Assembly (NCBI RefSeq): GCF_027579695.1
Contig: NC_083581.1
Span: forward strand, 60,145,200-60,209,199
DNA: 64,000 nucleotides
Direction: 5' to 3'
DNA from: Neoarius graeffei
Lineage: Eukaryota; Chordata; Actinopteri; Siluriformes; Ariidae
The notes beneath the pieces are model-generated. The model made no database searches, was not told the origin of the DNA, and saw nothing but the letters and a program-made list of their open reading frames with translations. This document shows positions 13,201 to 21,345 of the stretch, piece after piece. A program made the translations under genes and the position numbers. Within the stretch, counting starts at the first letter, position 1. Each line of letters begins with the position of its first letter.

Positions 13201-16200
13201 AGCCATTGTTGCTGTTGTTGTTACGAATGATGCGCGCGAGTGCTGCTTGTTCATGTGGTTGTGACGTCATCGTAAACACATCCGTTCTACTCATCCAGAT
13301 GACTTCGCAACAGTGCCGTTGCCAGATTTTTCCACTCTGGAACTCGTTCTCAAAAAATATCGTTTTGGGGCACCCAAAACGCCGGTGCCGTGTGGACGAA
13401 ACGATAAAAAATTTTATCAGATTCACCTGAATCCGTTGCCGTGTGGACAGGGCCTTAGTGTTAAGAAGCTTTTGAGAAACCCACCCTGTGTGAATTTTTT
13501 CAAAAATCTGCCGAAAAGATGAAAGCTGGCTAATCAATCATTTATAAATCTTCTTTGAACACTGTGCAACACTTTGAGCATATCAATTGAGACACTTAAA
13601 ACAACTGTATTGCTGGGTTTCACGTGACGTCATATCCGCCTCATCAGTTATTCAAAACTTTAGCTGGTGGTCTACCAAAGCTCAGTTGACAAAGCGTTTG
13701 TACGGAGAAGGTGCATTGCTCGCATGAAAAATGCCTTACGCTTGTGTTGTTTTAAGTTGTTCAAATCGAAAAAACTGTGAAACTGAAAAAGTTTCTTCAG
13801 GATTCCCCGTGACCTAATAAAAAAAGGGTGAATGAACACAGGATTTCACAAAAACACGCCGAGAAAGGTGGCTTTTGAACCTCTCGCTGAAATCGAAGGG
13901 AGCCGAGTCGAAGCATGCTTGAGTTTGCAGTGATCACTTCGTGAAAGGTTTGTATCTCCCTCTCAGCTCTGTCCTTAGTGTTTTCCAAGTACTTTTCTTG
14001 CCATGTGTCGTTATTTTACGGTACTTCTTTTAGTCACGAAGTGCTGACGTCCCCAGCTGTTTCTTTGTTTACTCCTCACAAAGTCCATATGCATGAAGGT
14101 CATGACCAAATTCTTCCCCAGCCATACAGTTACAATGCACCGTGATCACTTCTCCGTCTTGTTTAACTAAGATCCAGGTCTTTAAAGGGGTTTCTGATGA
14201 TCTTTGTGAATGATTTACCTGAGAGATAAGAACCAACACAAGTGAGAATCAAGTAAACTGTTGTTTGTTTACACTTCGACTTGCAGCGCTTCATTGTAAA
14301 GACACGAATGAAAAGCTTAAAAAAACATACTTACCGTAAGCGAAAACAATACAGGATTCATTCAGCAGCGAGTTGATACCGATGTCCTTTACCCAGCCAC
14401 ATACAAAAAAGTTGTAAGCCTCCATACTTTTCCACGCTTTCATCTGTTTTGCGGTGTAGAAGGACGTCTGCAACACCAGATAGATCGAGATGTCGGGGAA
14501 CTCGACTGAAGGGTAGGTTTCGAGATCGTATGACAAATCCTTCTTTCCCAGACTGTAGGGGTCAATTCCACTGCACATAGCAATCTTCTGAATATATTTA
14601 AAGCGAGCAGTGGCTTCTAGATTACGAGCGTACTCTGATGAGTTATCGCTAGTTGTTTGCACTACAGCAGCCGTTTAGACCACCAGCTATTTCACTTCCG
14701 GTAAAACTGCTAAGAAAAGTCACGTGACTGAAACCCAGCAATAGAGCAGGAGTTCTCAACCTTTTCTACTGTAAGGCCCACCTGTTCATACTTGTAATGA
14801 GTCAGGGCCCTTAAAAAGATCCCCAATTATTTTGGCTCATCTATTCTATTAGAAACTAATAATCTGTTGTAAAGTGTATTAATGGAATGCAACATCTCTC
14901 CCTGTTACAAGTGGGAGCCCAGGAATTAAATAAATGCAATAAAACATTTTTTAAATGTAGGTATTGTATTTAAAACTGTACGGATATGCCAGAAGCCAAA
15001 CCTCGCATGCAGGGCATTCTCAGTCAAAAAGGATTAAAGTTGTTGTTTAAAGATTGTGTATATTTTTAGTCTTTTGTATTTGTAATTATTAGCATCTGTA
15101 AATGCACGACCCCACCAGCACTGCTGATCAACTTCTCATCTCACCTCATTATCTCTAGCCACTTTATCCTGTTCTACAGGGTTGCAGGCAAGCTGGAGCC
15201 TATTCCAGCTGACTACGGGCGAAAGGCGGGGTACACCCTGGACAAGTCGCCAGGTCATCACAGGGCTGACACATAGACACAGACAACCATTCACACCTAC
15301 GGTCAATTTAGAGTCACCAGTTAACCTAACCTGCATGTCTTTGGACTGTGGGGGAAACCGGAGCGCCCGGAGGAAACCCACGCGGACACCATGCAAACCC
15401 CGCACAGAAAGGCCCTCGCCGGCCACGGGGCTCAAACCCGGACCTTCTTGCTGTGAGGCGACAGCGCTAACCACTACACCACCGTGCTGCCTGCTGATCA
15501 ACTTATCACATTTAAATAAAGTTATTCATTCATTCATTATGAGTTGGAAAATGATCCATCTGTTGAGTTCCCCGACATCTCAAACTACCTGGTGCTGCAG
15601 ACATCGTTCACATGGACGCACAGATAAAAACCTGGAAGAGCATGGAGGAGTACAACTTTTTATATGTGGCAGGGTTAAAGATCTGGGATCAGGACACTAC
15701 AAGATAAATCCGTATCGTTTTTGCCCAGGTAAGGAGGAATTTCTGGGCTTTTTGTATGTGTCTTTGCAATGGTTGCTACGATGCTACAAGTTTTATTATC
15801 GGGTGTAAACAAACCACAGCTGCTCAATTCTCAATCTGCCCTGCTCTCTTCTTCCAGCAGGCATCACAGAGACATATAATTTACCCACAAACATATTTAT
15901 TTATTCTGCGCATGCGCTCTCTGTCTGTGTACACTCTCTCTCTCTGTATATGTGTGTGCGTGGCACATGTGGTTAAATCCAGAGGAGGAGTGTGACAAAA
16001 ATAATGGCTTGTTCTTCTTAATTTACCCACAAACATATTTATTCCACTTGAACGGTGTACGGAAAACCAGCTACTTGATTTGACACACTACGGACATCCT
16101 GAACTATTTAGTATTTGGCTTCAAACTTGGGAAAAAAAATTTGCACCCCAGTGGTTGAGAAACATTGCTATAGAGGCACCTGTCTGTATGTGTATGTTTA

Positions 16201-19200
16201 AACTGAGTTTGAGTGTGTTTAAGAATGTAATTGGTGTGCCCAGCCTCAGGTAGCGATTCCACAGTCATAGTGTGGCGCCCCTGCATACTGACTATGTAAG
16301 TGCCATGTTACATAACCTCAGTTCACAATGTAGTCCTCTGTGGCTGAGTGGTCTAGCGCACTGCCCAGGAAAGGAACAGATTTTGCAATGTCGGTTCAAA
16401 TCCTAGCACCAATGCATTTCTGAGCGGGCTATTTTTTTATATACCGTAGCTTCTATCTCCCAATCAGACAAAGGCTGAGCTCAGACCTGCACAAGTCTCT
16501 AGTATTCACACTGTTTTACTTAGTCTTGCTGTTAAATGTTTATTGGTTCCCACCCCCAAGAGTGTGATACAAAAAAAATATAAAATACATGCCGTTTAAC
16601 AAATGGTTAATAACACCATTTCAATAAAACGTTTTAAGTGTTAAACCATTTATAACGCCTAAGCGTTAAAGTATTAACATACAGTGGTGCTTGAAAGTTT
16701 GTGAACCCTTTAGAATTCTCGATATTTCTGAATAAATATGACCTAAAACATCATCAGATTTTCACACAAGTCCTAAAAGTAGATAAAGAGAACCCAGTTA
16801 AACAAATGAGACAAAGAATATTATACTTGGTCATTTATTTATTGAGGAAAATGATCCAATATTACATATCTGTGAGTGGCAAAAGTATGTGAACCTTTGC
16901 TTTCAGTATCTGGTGTGACCCCCTTGCTGCGCAGCAATAACTGCAACTAAACGTTTCGGTAACTGTTGATCAGTCCTGCACACCGGCTTGAAGGAATTTT
17001 AGCCCATTCCTCTGTACAGAACAGCTTCAACTCTGGGATGGTTGGTGGGTTTCCTCACATGAACTGCTCACTTCAGGTCCTTCCACAACATTTCACTTGG
17101 ATTAAGGTCAGGACTTTGACTTGGCCATTCCAAAACATTAACTTTATTCTTCTTTAACCATTCTTTGGTAGAACGACTTGTGTCCTTAGAGTCGTTGTCT
17201 TGCTGCATGACCCACCTTCTCTTGAGATTCAGTTCATGGACAGATGTCCTGACATTTTCCTTTAGAATTCGCTGGTATAATTCAGAATTCATTGGTCCAT
17301 CAATGAATGGCAAGCCGTCCTGGCCCAGATGCAGCAAAACAGGCCCAAACCATGATACTACCACCACCATGTTTCACAGATGGGGATAAGGTTCTTATGC
17401 TGGAACGCAGTGTTTACCTTTCTCCAAACATAACGCTTCTCATTTAAACCAAAAATTTCTATTTTGGTCTCATCCGTCCACAAAACATTTTTCCAATAGC
17501 CTTCTGGCTTGTCCACGTGATCTTTAGCAAACTGCAGAGGAGCAGCAATGTTCTTTTTGGAGAGCAGTGGCTTTCTTCTTGCAACCCTGCCATGCACACC
17601 ATTGTGTTCAGTGTTCTCCTGATGGTGGACTCATGAACATTAACATTAGCCAATGTGAGAGAGGCCTTCAGTTGCTTAGAAGTTACCCTGGGGTCCTTTG
17701 TGACCTCGCCGACTATTACACACCTTGCTCTTGGAGTGATCTTTGTTGGTCGACCACTCCTGGGGAAGGTAACAATGGTCTTGAATTTCCTCCATTTGTA
17801 CACAATCTGTCTGACTGTGGATTGGTGGAGTCCAAACTCTTTAGAGATGGTTTTGTAACCTTTTCCAGCCTGATGAGCGTCAACAACACTTTTTCTGAGG
17901 TCCTCAGAAATCTCCTTAGTTTGTGCCATGATACACTTCCACAAACACGTGTTGTGAAGATCAGACTTTGACAGATCCCTGTTCTTTAAATAAAGCAGGG
18001 TCCCCACTCACGCCTGATTGTCATCCCATTGATTGAAAACACCTGACTCGAATTTCACCTTCAAATTAACTGCTAATCCTAGAGGTTCACATACTTTTGC
18101 CACTCACAGATATGTAATATTGGATCATTTTCCTCAATAAATAAATGACCAAGTATAATGTTTTTGTCTCATTTATTTTAACTGGGTTCTCTTTATCTCC
18201 TTTTAGGACGTGAAAATCTGATGTTGTTTTCGGTCATATTTATGCAGAAATATAGAAAATTCTCAAGGGTTCGCAAACTTTCAAGCACCACTGTATGAAC
18301 CAATTATGTCATTAACAGCAAATGTTGCAGTTGGTTATAAACAAAGCATTTGATAAATGTTTTCTTGTTTACCTTACAAATATTTCAAACCTTATAAGAC
18401 CTAAAAGGTAGCAGTAGAGCATCAGAAAACTGCTGCATTAGGATTAGGACAGTCAGGATTGCTATCAAATGGTTTTCCCAGTCACCAATGTGTAAGATGA
18501 CTTCAACATGGAAGTCTCATGTCTTAAAAAGTGAGTTTCTTTCTTAAAAAAGAAAAGCGCCCCTTCATTAAGCACAAGTGAGCACACTTACTGCCATTGG
18601 CTTCTCCAAGAGTATATGATAACCCTTTCTCGCCAAAACTACTGCAGGTTCCTGCAAGACAAATATCATCTTTATAGTTACAACCACATTCAACATTGAA
18701 GGCTTGGAATATCTTTGAGAATCGTGGTGCTCCATCCCTCCAGTACAGTCCCAAAAACTTGCAGAACTAATTCCAAGGTACATTAAAGTTATTCTGGTGG
18801 GGTTTTTCCCCTTTCAATGATATTTATCTTTACAATAGTTTTATGTAACAGAAGCCAAGCCATTTAGTCTAGTACACTATATTGCCAAAAGTATTCGCTC
18901 ACCTGCCTTGACTCACATATGAGCTTAAGTGGCATCCCATTCCTAATCCATAGGGTTCAATATGACGTCGGTCCACCCTTTGCAGCTAGAACAGCTTCAA
19001 CTCTTCTGGGAAGGCTGTCCACAAGGTTTAGGAGTGTGTTTATGGGAATTTTTGACCATTCTTCCAGAAGCGCATTTGTGAGGTCACACACTGATGTTGG
19101 ACGAGAAGGCCTGGCTCTCAGTTTCCGCTCTAATTCATCCCAAAGGTGTTCTATCGGGTTGAGGTCAGGACTCTGTGCAGGCCAGTCAAGTTCATCCACG

Positions 19201-19895
19201 CCAGACTCTGTCATCCATGTCTTTATGGACCTTGCTTTGTGCACTGGTGCACAGTCATGTTGGAAGAGGAAGGGGCCAGCTCCAAACTGTAAAAACAGTC
19301 TGCATGCCTAGGTGCTTGATTTTATACACCTGTGGCCATGGAAGTGATTGGAACACCTGATTCCGATAATTTGGATGGGTGAGCAAATACTTTTGGCAAT
19401 ATAGTGTATGAACGATCATGTCAAAAGAGTTGACAAACCTTATGAAGGCGATCAGGAGTGCAGATGAATACTGCATCCGCAAACTTCTCCCTTTCTGTTA
19501 CACAATGCCAGTCTATACAAAACCATAAATAACAATAGGTTTTAAAGCAGTGTACATAACTGATGTAACTCAAATTGTTCTTACAGAAAAAGATCAACTG
19601 TTACCGTCAAATACATTTTCTTCAGGCACGTTGTGACACTCCTGGAGCTTCTTTCGTGCAAAAAGTCTTGGGTCAGCAATTCCAACTATCTAAGGTGAAC
19701 ACACACACACACACAAATCATAGGAAATCCTTAGTTTCTTCTGCTTAAATGACGTAAAAAATTACTACATAAGAAATCAGGAAAATAAAAAGTTAAACAT
19801 ACTTGCAGGCGATTGGGGTGGATGGAGGCAAAGTGAGAGTACGTCTCACCACGGCTCCCAGCTCCAATCACAATAACTTTAACGGGCGACGGCAT
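1262..19895 (-). CDS. Gfo/Idh/MocA-family NAD(P)-dependent oxidoreductase, 12 exons in view, 3' end not found
   Basis: Exons in transcript order: 19803-19895, 19605-19689, 19439-19512, 18592-18651, 11550-11657, 11383-11439, 8797-8927, 8611-8665, 4431-4523, 4125-4259, 1576-1677, 1262-1423. All have AG/GT borders and compatible phases, giving 385 codons. The N-terminus has a Rossmann dinucleotide loop ([13 protein letters not shown]), then ICTPDRLHK and the family hallmark LLEKPMA. The middle has the substrate-domain block [11 protein letters not shown], where Asp and His fit the usual catalytic positions. A Cys-rich stretch ([10 protein letters not shown]) and [18 protein letters not shown] follow. 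The ATG at 19895 was chosen because it directly precedes the Rossmann strand; an upstream ATG is out of frame. A possible acceptor just upstream suggests a separate 5' UTR exon. The reaction and substrate cannot be told from sequence; the family oxidises sugars, dihydrodiols or related alcohols. Introns are bloated by transposons but no coding exon is broken. One more exon is expected below 1262. Confidence 0.85.
2050..3560 (-). mobile_element. hAT element, internally deleted, with BED zinc-finger start
   Basis: The terminal inverted repeats are CAGGGGTTTTCAAAGTGTGG at the left and its near complement ending AAAAGCCCTG at the right. They are flanked by a perfect 8-bp target duplication ATCTAGCA (2042-2049 and 3561-3568), the hAT hallmark. 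A minus-strand ORF at 2205-2450 reads [13 protein letters not shown] followed by [13 protein letters not shown], the N-terminus of a BED-finger hAT transposase. The catalytic part is missing. A second TIR-like pair with GATGTTGCG motifs (about 2428 and 3410) suggests another insertion inside. It sits in the oxidoreductase intron between exons 10 and 11. Confidence 0.85.
3898..4076. repeat. Degenerate tandem repeat, about 43-bp unit, four copies
   Basis: Successive copies of TTTTGGTGCACCATGTGAGG followed by the palindromic GGTACTATTGTACC recur with a period of 43 bp in the two best copies. Two older copies upstream are more diverged. The array ends about 50 bp below the donor side of oxidoreductase exon 10 (4125). 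The flanking 3569-3897 is AT-rich intron with short CA and TA runs and no gene that I can see. Confidence 0.65.
4716..5083. repeat. Two tRNA-derived SINE heads in inverted orientation
   Basis: A plus-strand SINE head starts at 4716 (GGTGGTGTAGTGGTTAGCAC is box A; GGTTCAAGCCC is box B). A minus-strand copy of the same head and body occupies about 4909-5083, ending in the complementary CCACTACAGCACCGTG. The 3' halves of both are missing, so the pair forms a foldback with a spacer of about 120 bp. It lies in the intron between oxidoreductase exons 8 and 9. Confidence 0.7.
5439..5817 (-). repeat. Full-length tRNA-derived SINE (DANA-like)
   Basis: The minus-strand head carries box A (TAGTGGTTAGCGC) and a box B-like GTTCAAGCCC near 5755-5800. 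The body includes the conserved CCGGTTTCCCCCACAGTCC block, and the 3' tail is (GATGA)n at the low-coordinate end. A perfect 10-bp target duplication TGAACTAGAT flanks it (5429-5438 and 5818-5827). The DANA name is by resemblance only. Confidence 0.85.
5828..6648. other. AT-rich intron with a 14-bp-stem hairpin; no gene seen
   Basis: The stretch has an A-rich run (6000-6050) and a perfect inverted repeat at 6505-6545 (GTGGCTACTGCCTC, loop, GAGGCAGTAGCCAC). It ends in a short (TA)n run before the next SINE. I see no exon here. Confidence 0.6.
6649..7020 (-). repeat. tRNA-derived SINE (DANA-like), minus
   Basis: Same family and orientation as the copy at 5439. The head is at the high-coordinate end (box A complement about 6990-7010) and the tail TTCATTTCATTATC at the low end abuts a (TA)n run. 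Target duplications cannot be read because both flanks are TA-rich. Confidence 0.8.
7022..7648. mobile_element. Foldback element with about 190-bp inverted arms
   Basis: The arms are 7022-7210 and 7459-7648. They run from ATGAGTGATTCCACGCTTAT inward to GACTTTGGCATATAAATATG and are near-perfect complements by eye. The centre has TTCTGTTACG motifs on both sides. There is no coding capacity. It abuts the preceding SINE and the following MITE, so three insertions lie end to end in this intron. Confidence 0.8.
7656..8182. mobile_element. TA-type MITE, copy 1 of 3
   Basis: The termini are CACTACCGTTCAAAAGTTTG and its complement, about 27 bp each, with GGGGTCAC inside. The 527-bp interior is closely similar to the copies at 10681 (inverted) and 31096. 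A TA follows the right end. There is no ORF. It is most likely a Tc1/mariner-derived non-autonomous element, inferred from TIR style and TA target. Confidence 0.8.
8316..8530. repeat. Left part of a CACC-GGCCACTTT element
   Basis: CTCACCGGCCACTTTAACAG and the next 200 bp match the left half of the complete element at 49355-49933. The right half is absent. It lies close to oxidoreductase exon 8 (8611). Confidence 0.7.
8993..9430 (+). pseudogene. Crypton-like recombinase N-terminal remnant within a repeat
   Basis: From ATG 9085 the plus strand reads [10 protein letters not shown], then two stops, then [14 protein letters not shown] before a GTAAGG donor near 9200. The phrase [13 protein letters not shown] resembles the start of fish proteins derived from Crypton tyrosine recombinases; this is from memory, not a search. 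The surrounding repeat, including CTGATTGGTCGAGAG, recurs at 35091-37225, where it is interrupted twice. A perfect-looking hairpin around GATATATTCCATTCAG follows at 9447-9500. Confidence 0.4.
9519..9862 (+). repeat. Second tRNA-like SINE family, head truncated
   Basis: It begins in CCTCACAGCAAGAAGG with box B-like GGGTTCTAATCC, then diverges from the DANA-like body. The unique 3' part includes GATGGGTTAAATGCAGAGGA and ends in TGATGAATAAAGG with a (TTC)n tail. Head and first body block are shared with the main SINE family, so this is a chimeric or sister family. Confidence 0.55.
9863..9964 (-). repeat. 3' fragment of the DANA-like SINE
   Basis: CTGTTCTACAGGTTCGCAGG to CATCACAGGGCTG matches the 3' third of the SINE copies elsewhere. 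It directly follows the second-family SINE. The DNA from 9965 to 10680 shows no exon and ends next to a MITE. Confidence 0.65.
10681..11208. mobile_element. TA-type MITE, copy 2 of 3 (inverted)
   Basis: Same element as 7656-8182 in the opposite orientation, with exact TA duplications at 10679-10680 and 11209-11210. Its right end is about 175 bp from oxidoreductase exon 6. Confidence 0.85.
12116..12657 (+). mobile_element. PIF/Harbinger non-autonomous element with MADF-like fragment
   Basis: The ends AGGCCAATTTATG and GCAGAGGCCT are flanked by TTA (12113-12115 and 12658-12660), the Harbinger target. Both sub-ends are rich in CGCAGAC motifs. A plus ORF contains [20 protein letters not shown] (ATG at 12369), the start of a MADF/Myb-like DNA-binding protein of the kind encoded next to Harbinger transposases. 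It is cut off by an A-run and duplication of TTCTAGTCATTATAA. The transposase is absent. Confidence 0.75.
12661..13454. mobile_element. TTA-target MITE, copy 1 of 2
   Basis: The termini GGCTACATCCACACGACAAT and CCGTGTGGACAGGGCC are flanked by TTA at 12658-12660 and 13455-13457. The same element in reverse sits at 52906-53673 in EMC1. Conserved internal ORF-like stretches on both strands are not protein coding. The left TTA is also the right target copy of the neighbouring Harbinger element. Confidence 0.85.
13731..13947 (+). pseudogene. THAP zinc-finger exon (broken), element A
   Basis: The exon starts [17 protein letters not shown], giving the first Cys pair of a THAP C2CH finger. The next block SFFRIPRD is in another frame. 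The finger ends with VCSDHFVKG before a GTTTGT donor, supplying the last Cys and His. Two frameshifts and a stop separate the pieces. THAP domains are sequence-specific DNA-binding modules found in P-element and Kolobok transposases and in domesticated THAP proteins. Confidence 0.65.
14335..14662 (-). CDS. First exon of the second conserved gene, element A (open)
   Basis: An undisturbed reading frame from ATG 14662 to a GTAAGT donor at 14334. Recognisable blocks are [44 protein letters not shown] and [20 protein letters not shown]. Related blocks occur in elements B, C and D and at 15540. I associate the KSxxAYxYFxSGWV phrase with fish transposon-encoded proteins but cannot name a domain from this part. 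It could still be spliced to something, but a deletion relic is more likely. Confidence 0.55.
15135..15490 (-). repeat. tRNA-derived SINE with 14-bp target duplication
   Basis: A complete minus-strand copy flanked by perfect CTGCTGATCAACTT (15121-15134 and 15491-15504). One body segment (GTGTGAATGTGA) and part of the GGGAGAACATGC block are missing compared with the other copies. Confidence 0.88.
15540..15726 (+). pseudogene. Fragment of the second THAP-element gene
   Basis: The plus strand encodes [19 protein letters not shown], then after frameshifts [10 protein letters not shown] and [19 protein letters not shown], ending at a GTAAGG donor. This tracks the same order of blocks as 14335-14662, in opposite orientation, so two related gene remnants lie 0.9 kb apart in inverted orientation. 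Confidence 0.5.
16333..16410 (+). repeat. tRNA-like sequence (SINE head or degenerate tRNA)
   Basis: GGCTGAGTGGTCTAGCGCA fits a type II tRNA box A and GGTTCAAATCC fits box B, 50 bp apart. The acceptor and anticodon stems do not pair convincingly. It is more likely a SINE head or tRNA pseudogene than an active gene. The rest of 16168-16680 is AT-rich intron. Confidence 0.45.
16682..18293 (-). mobile_element. Full-length Tc1-like transposon with decayed transposase
   Basis: The ends CAGTGGTGCTTGAAAGTTTG and its complement are flanked by TA (16680-16681 and 18294-18295). The minus-strand transposase runs from about 17929 to 16905: [20 protein letters not shown] (paired HTH), GRPTKI (AT-hook-like), [10 protein letters not shown] (first catalytic Asp), MQQDND (second Asp), [11 protein letters not shown] (Glu). 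The domains fall in three overlapping frames, so it is frameshifted and inactive. Truncated relatives lie at 26650 and 40887. Confidence 0.9.
18875..19406 (-). mobile_element. Internally deleted Tc1-like element
   Basis: The ends CACTATATTGCCAAAAGTAT and CTTTTGGCAATATAGTG are flanked by TA. Only the transposase C-terminus remains on minus: [20 protein letters not shown] (containing the catalytic Glu) to [14 protein letters not shown]. Its right end is about 30 bp into the intron that follows oxidoreductase exon 3, close to the 5' splice site. Confidence 0.88.
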
Positions 19896-20086
19896 ATTCG
19901 CATGAGCCTATCGTGTGAACATATTAAAGCAAGTTAACTGCCTGTGATTACCTAATTACTTCCAATTCAATGTCTTTTAATTCATAAAAATACAGACCAC
20001 ACTTCATATCTTAAAGTAATGATGGGTGTCATTTCTTTTTACTTAATTGACATAATATGGATTAATACAGTTGTGGAATAGGGCTA

Positions 20087-20407
20087 TGTGGCAGCAGGGG
20101 CGTGGTCAAGCGCCGGTCTGTGACAGGAGGGCGGAGTTGGGGAAGGTAAGTGGCAGAATCGCTTCACCTGAGTGTAATTAACCTGTGTTTTGTGTGTGTT
20201 CTCCCCAGTAAACCGCCCTACTTAAGGAGGGAAAGGGAGAGCGGAAGGGAGCTTCTTCCCCGGCAGAGCCGACAGCGTGTGTGTGCGTGTCTCTGCCTGT
20301 TGGTTTAAATATTGTTAGACTGAAAAGTTCGGCAATAAAGCCTTCTGAGAACCTTGATCTCTGTCCTGCCGTCCTCTGTGCTCCACCCACACGCTATTCT
20401 CGCTACA
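20087..20407 (+). repeat. 5' LTR
   Basis: It begins TGTGGC and ends GCTACA. It contains TTTAAATATT, a plausible promoter region, and the poly(A) signal AATAAA near 20334. It is the same length as the 3' LTR. Confidence 0.9.
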
Positions 20408-20454
20408 GTGGTGCCGAAACCCGGGAAAAGGTGGAGCATCAGTCCTGCAGCTCC

Positions 20455-21345
20455 ATGGAATCCTCCCCGTTCGCGGACTTGGTCCACGCCCTCGCCACGG
20501 CTCAGCAGAGCCAGCACCAGGCACTCGTCACGCTCCGGAAGGAGCAGGAGCGCCGCTTCGAAGCCCTGGTGCTGGCTCAGCAGGAAGATCGAGAGGCGTT
20601 CCGGCGTCTCCTCGCGTCGGCGGGGTCCACCAGCGCCCCGGCCGCGGGCCCGTCTCCCCTCACCTTAACTAAGATGGGCCCGCAGGACGACCCCGAGGCT
20701 TTCATCACGTTGTTCGAGCAGGTCGCCGAAGCCTCGGGGTGGCCGATGGAGCAGCGCGTGGCGCGCCTCCTCCCCCTCCTGACGGGAGAGGCGCAGCTGG
20801 CCGCACTACAGCTCCCCGCCGATCGCCGGCTGGCCTACGCCGACCTTCACCGGGCTGTCCTCCAGAGCGTGGGGCGCACGCCGGAGCAGCAGCGCCAGCG
20901 GTTCCGCGCGCTGCGGATGGAGGAAGTCGGCAGCCCGTTCGCGTTCGGCCAGCAGCTCCGGGACGCCTGCTGGCGGTGGCTGAGGGCCGAAGATCGCGAC
21001 GCCGAGGGAATCATCGACCAGGTGGCGCTGGAACAGTTCATCGCCCGCTTACCGGCCGGAACCGCGGAGTGGGTCCAGTGCCACCGCCCGGCGTCACTGG
21101 ATCAAGCCGTGGGACTGGCGGAGGATCATCTGGCGGCTGTTCCGGCGGCAGGACAACCACCGACATCGTCTTCTCTCTCCTCTCCTCTCTCTCTTTCTCT
21201 CGCCCCTCCTCCCGTGTCCCGTCCTCGCCCCATTCCCCCACCACGGAGGCGGGGGCCGGCTCCACCCCAGCCGGCCCGCCGCACCCGTGGTGCCCTCCTG
21301 TTTCTCCCTTCTGTGTCTGTCTCCTCCCCCCCCCCAGATGAGTGA
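20455..21345 (+). CDS. Gag-like polyprotein of the Gypsy element
   Basis: From MESSPFADLVHALATAQQ the frame is open to TGA at 21343-21345, 296 codons. A Gln/Glu-rich coiled-coil start is followed by a retroviral-type capsid region (DDPEAFITLFEQVAEASGWP, then LLTGEAQLAAL and DLHRAVLQSVG). This is the region from which vertebrate SCAN domains are thought to derive. A Pro/Ser-rich tail follows. The frame is also open upstream into the LTR, but the Met at 20455 follows the primer-binding site and is the sensible start. The stop overlaps the next ATG. Confidence 0.8.
   Translation: MESSPFADLVHALATAQQSQHQALVTLRKEQERRFEALVLAQQEDREAFRRLLASAGSTSAPAAGPSPLTLTKMGPQDDPEAFITLFEQVAEASGWPMEQRVARLLPLLTGEAQLAALQLPADRRLAYADLHRAVLQSVGRTPEQQRQRFRALRMEEVGSPFAFGQQLRDACWRWLRAEDRDAEGIIDQVALEQFIARLPAGTAEWVQCHRPASLDQAVGLAEDHLAAVPAAGQPPTSSSLSSPLSLSLAPPPVSRPRPIPPPRRRGPAPPQPARRTRGALLFLPSVSVSSPPPDE

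Larger units (their letters stand above)
13608..14743. mobile_element. THAP two-gene element, copy A
   Basis: The termini are TATTGCTGGGTTTCACGTGA and the complementary TCACGTGACTGAAACCCAGC followed by AATA. CACGTGAC occurs in both ends and TGACGTCA in the left end. A THAP exon runs inward from the left on plus, and the exon of the second conserved gene runs inward from the right on minus. At about 1.14 kb there is no room for complete genes, so this is an internally deleted copy. It lies in the 6.9-kb oxidoreductase intron 4. Confidence 0.7.
14747..16167. mobile_element. hAT-type element with nested SINE
   Basis: The ends CAGGAGTTCTCAACC and GGTTGAGAAACATTG are inverted repeats of the common fish hAT type. 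The flanking octamers are CAATAGAG (14739-14746) and CTATAGAG (16168-16175), 7 of 8 matching. It abuts element A, whose last bases form the left octamer. It contains a SINE (15135-15490) and a fragment of the second THAP-element gene (15540). No transposase is visible. Confidence 0.65.

Noticed and set aside
16333..16410. Functional tRNA gene
   Set aside because: Boxes A and B are present but acceptor and anticodon stems do not pair, so it is listed only as tRNA-like.
19255..19482. Open frame [20 protein letters not shown]
   Set aside because: Wrong-frame reading across oxidoreductase exon 3 and the adjacent Tc1 relic.
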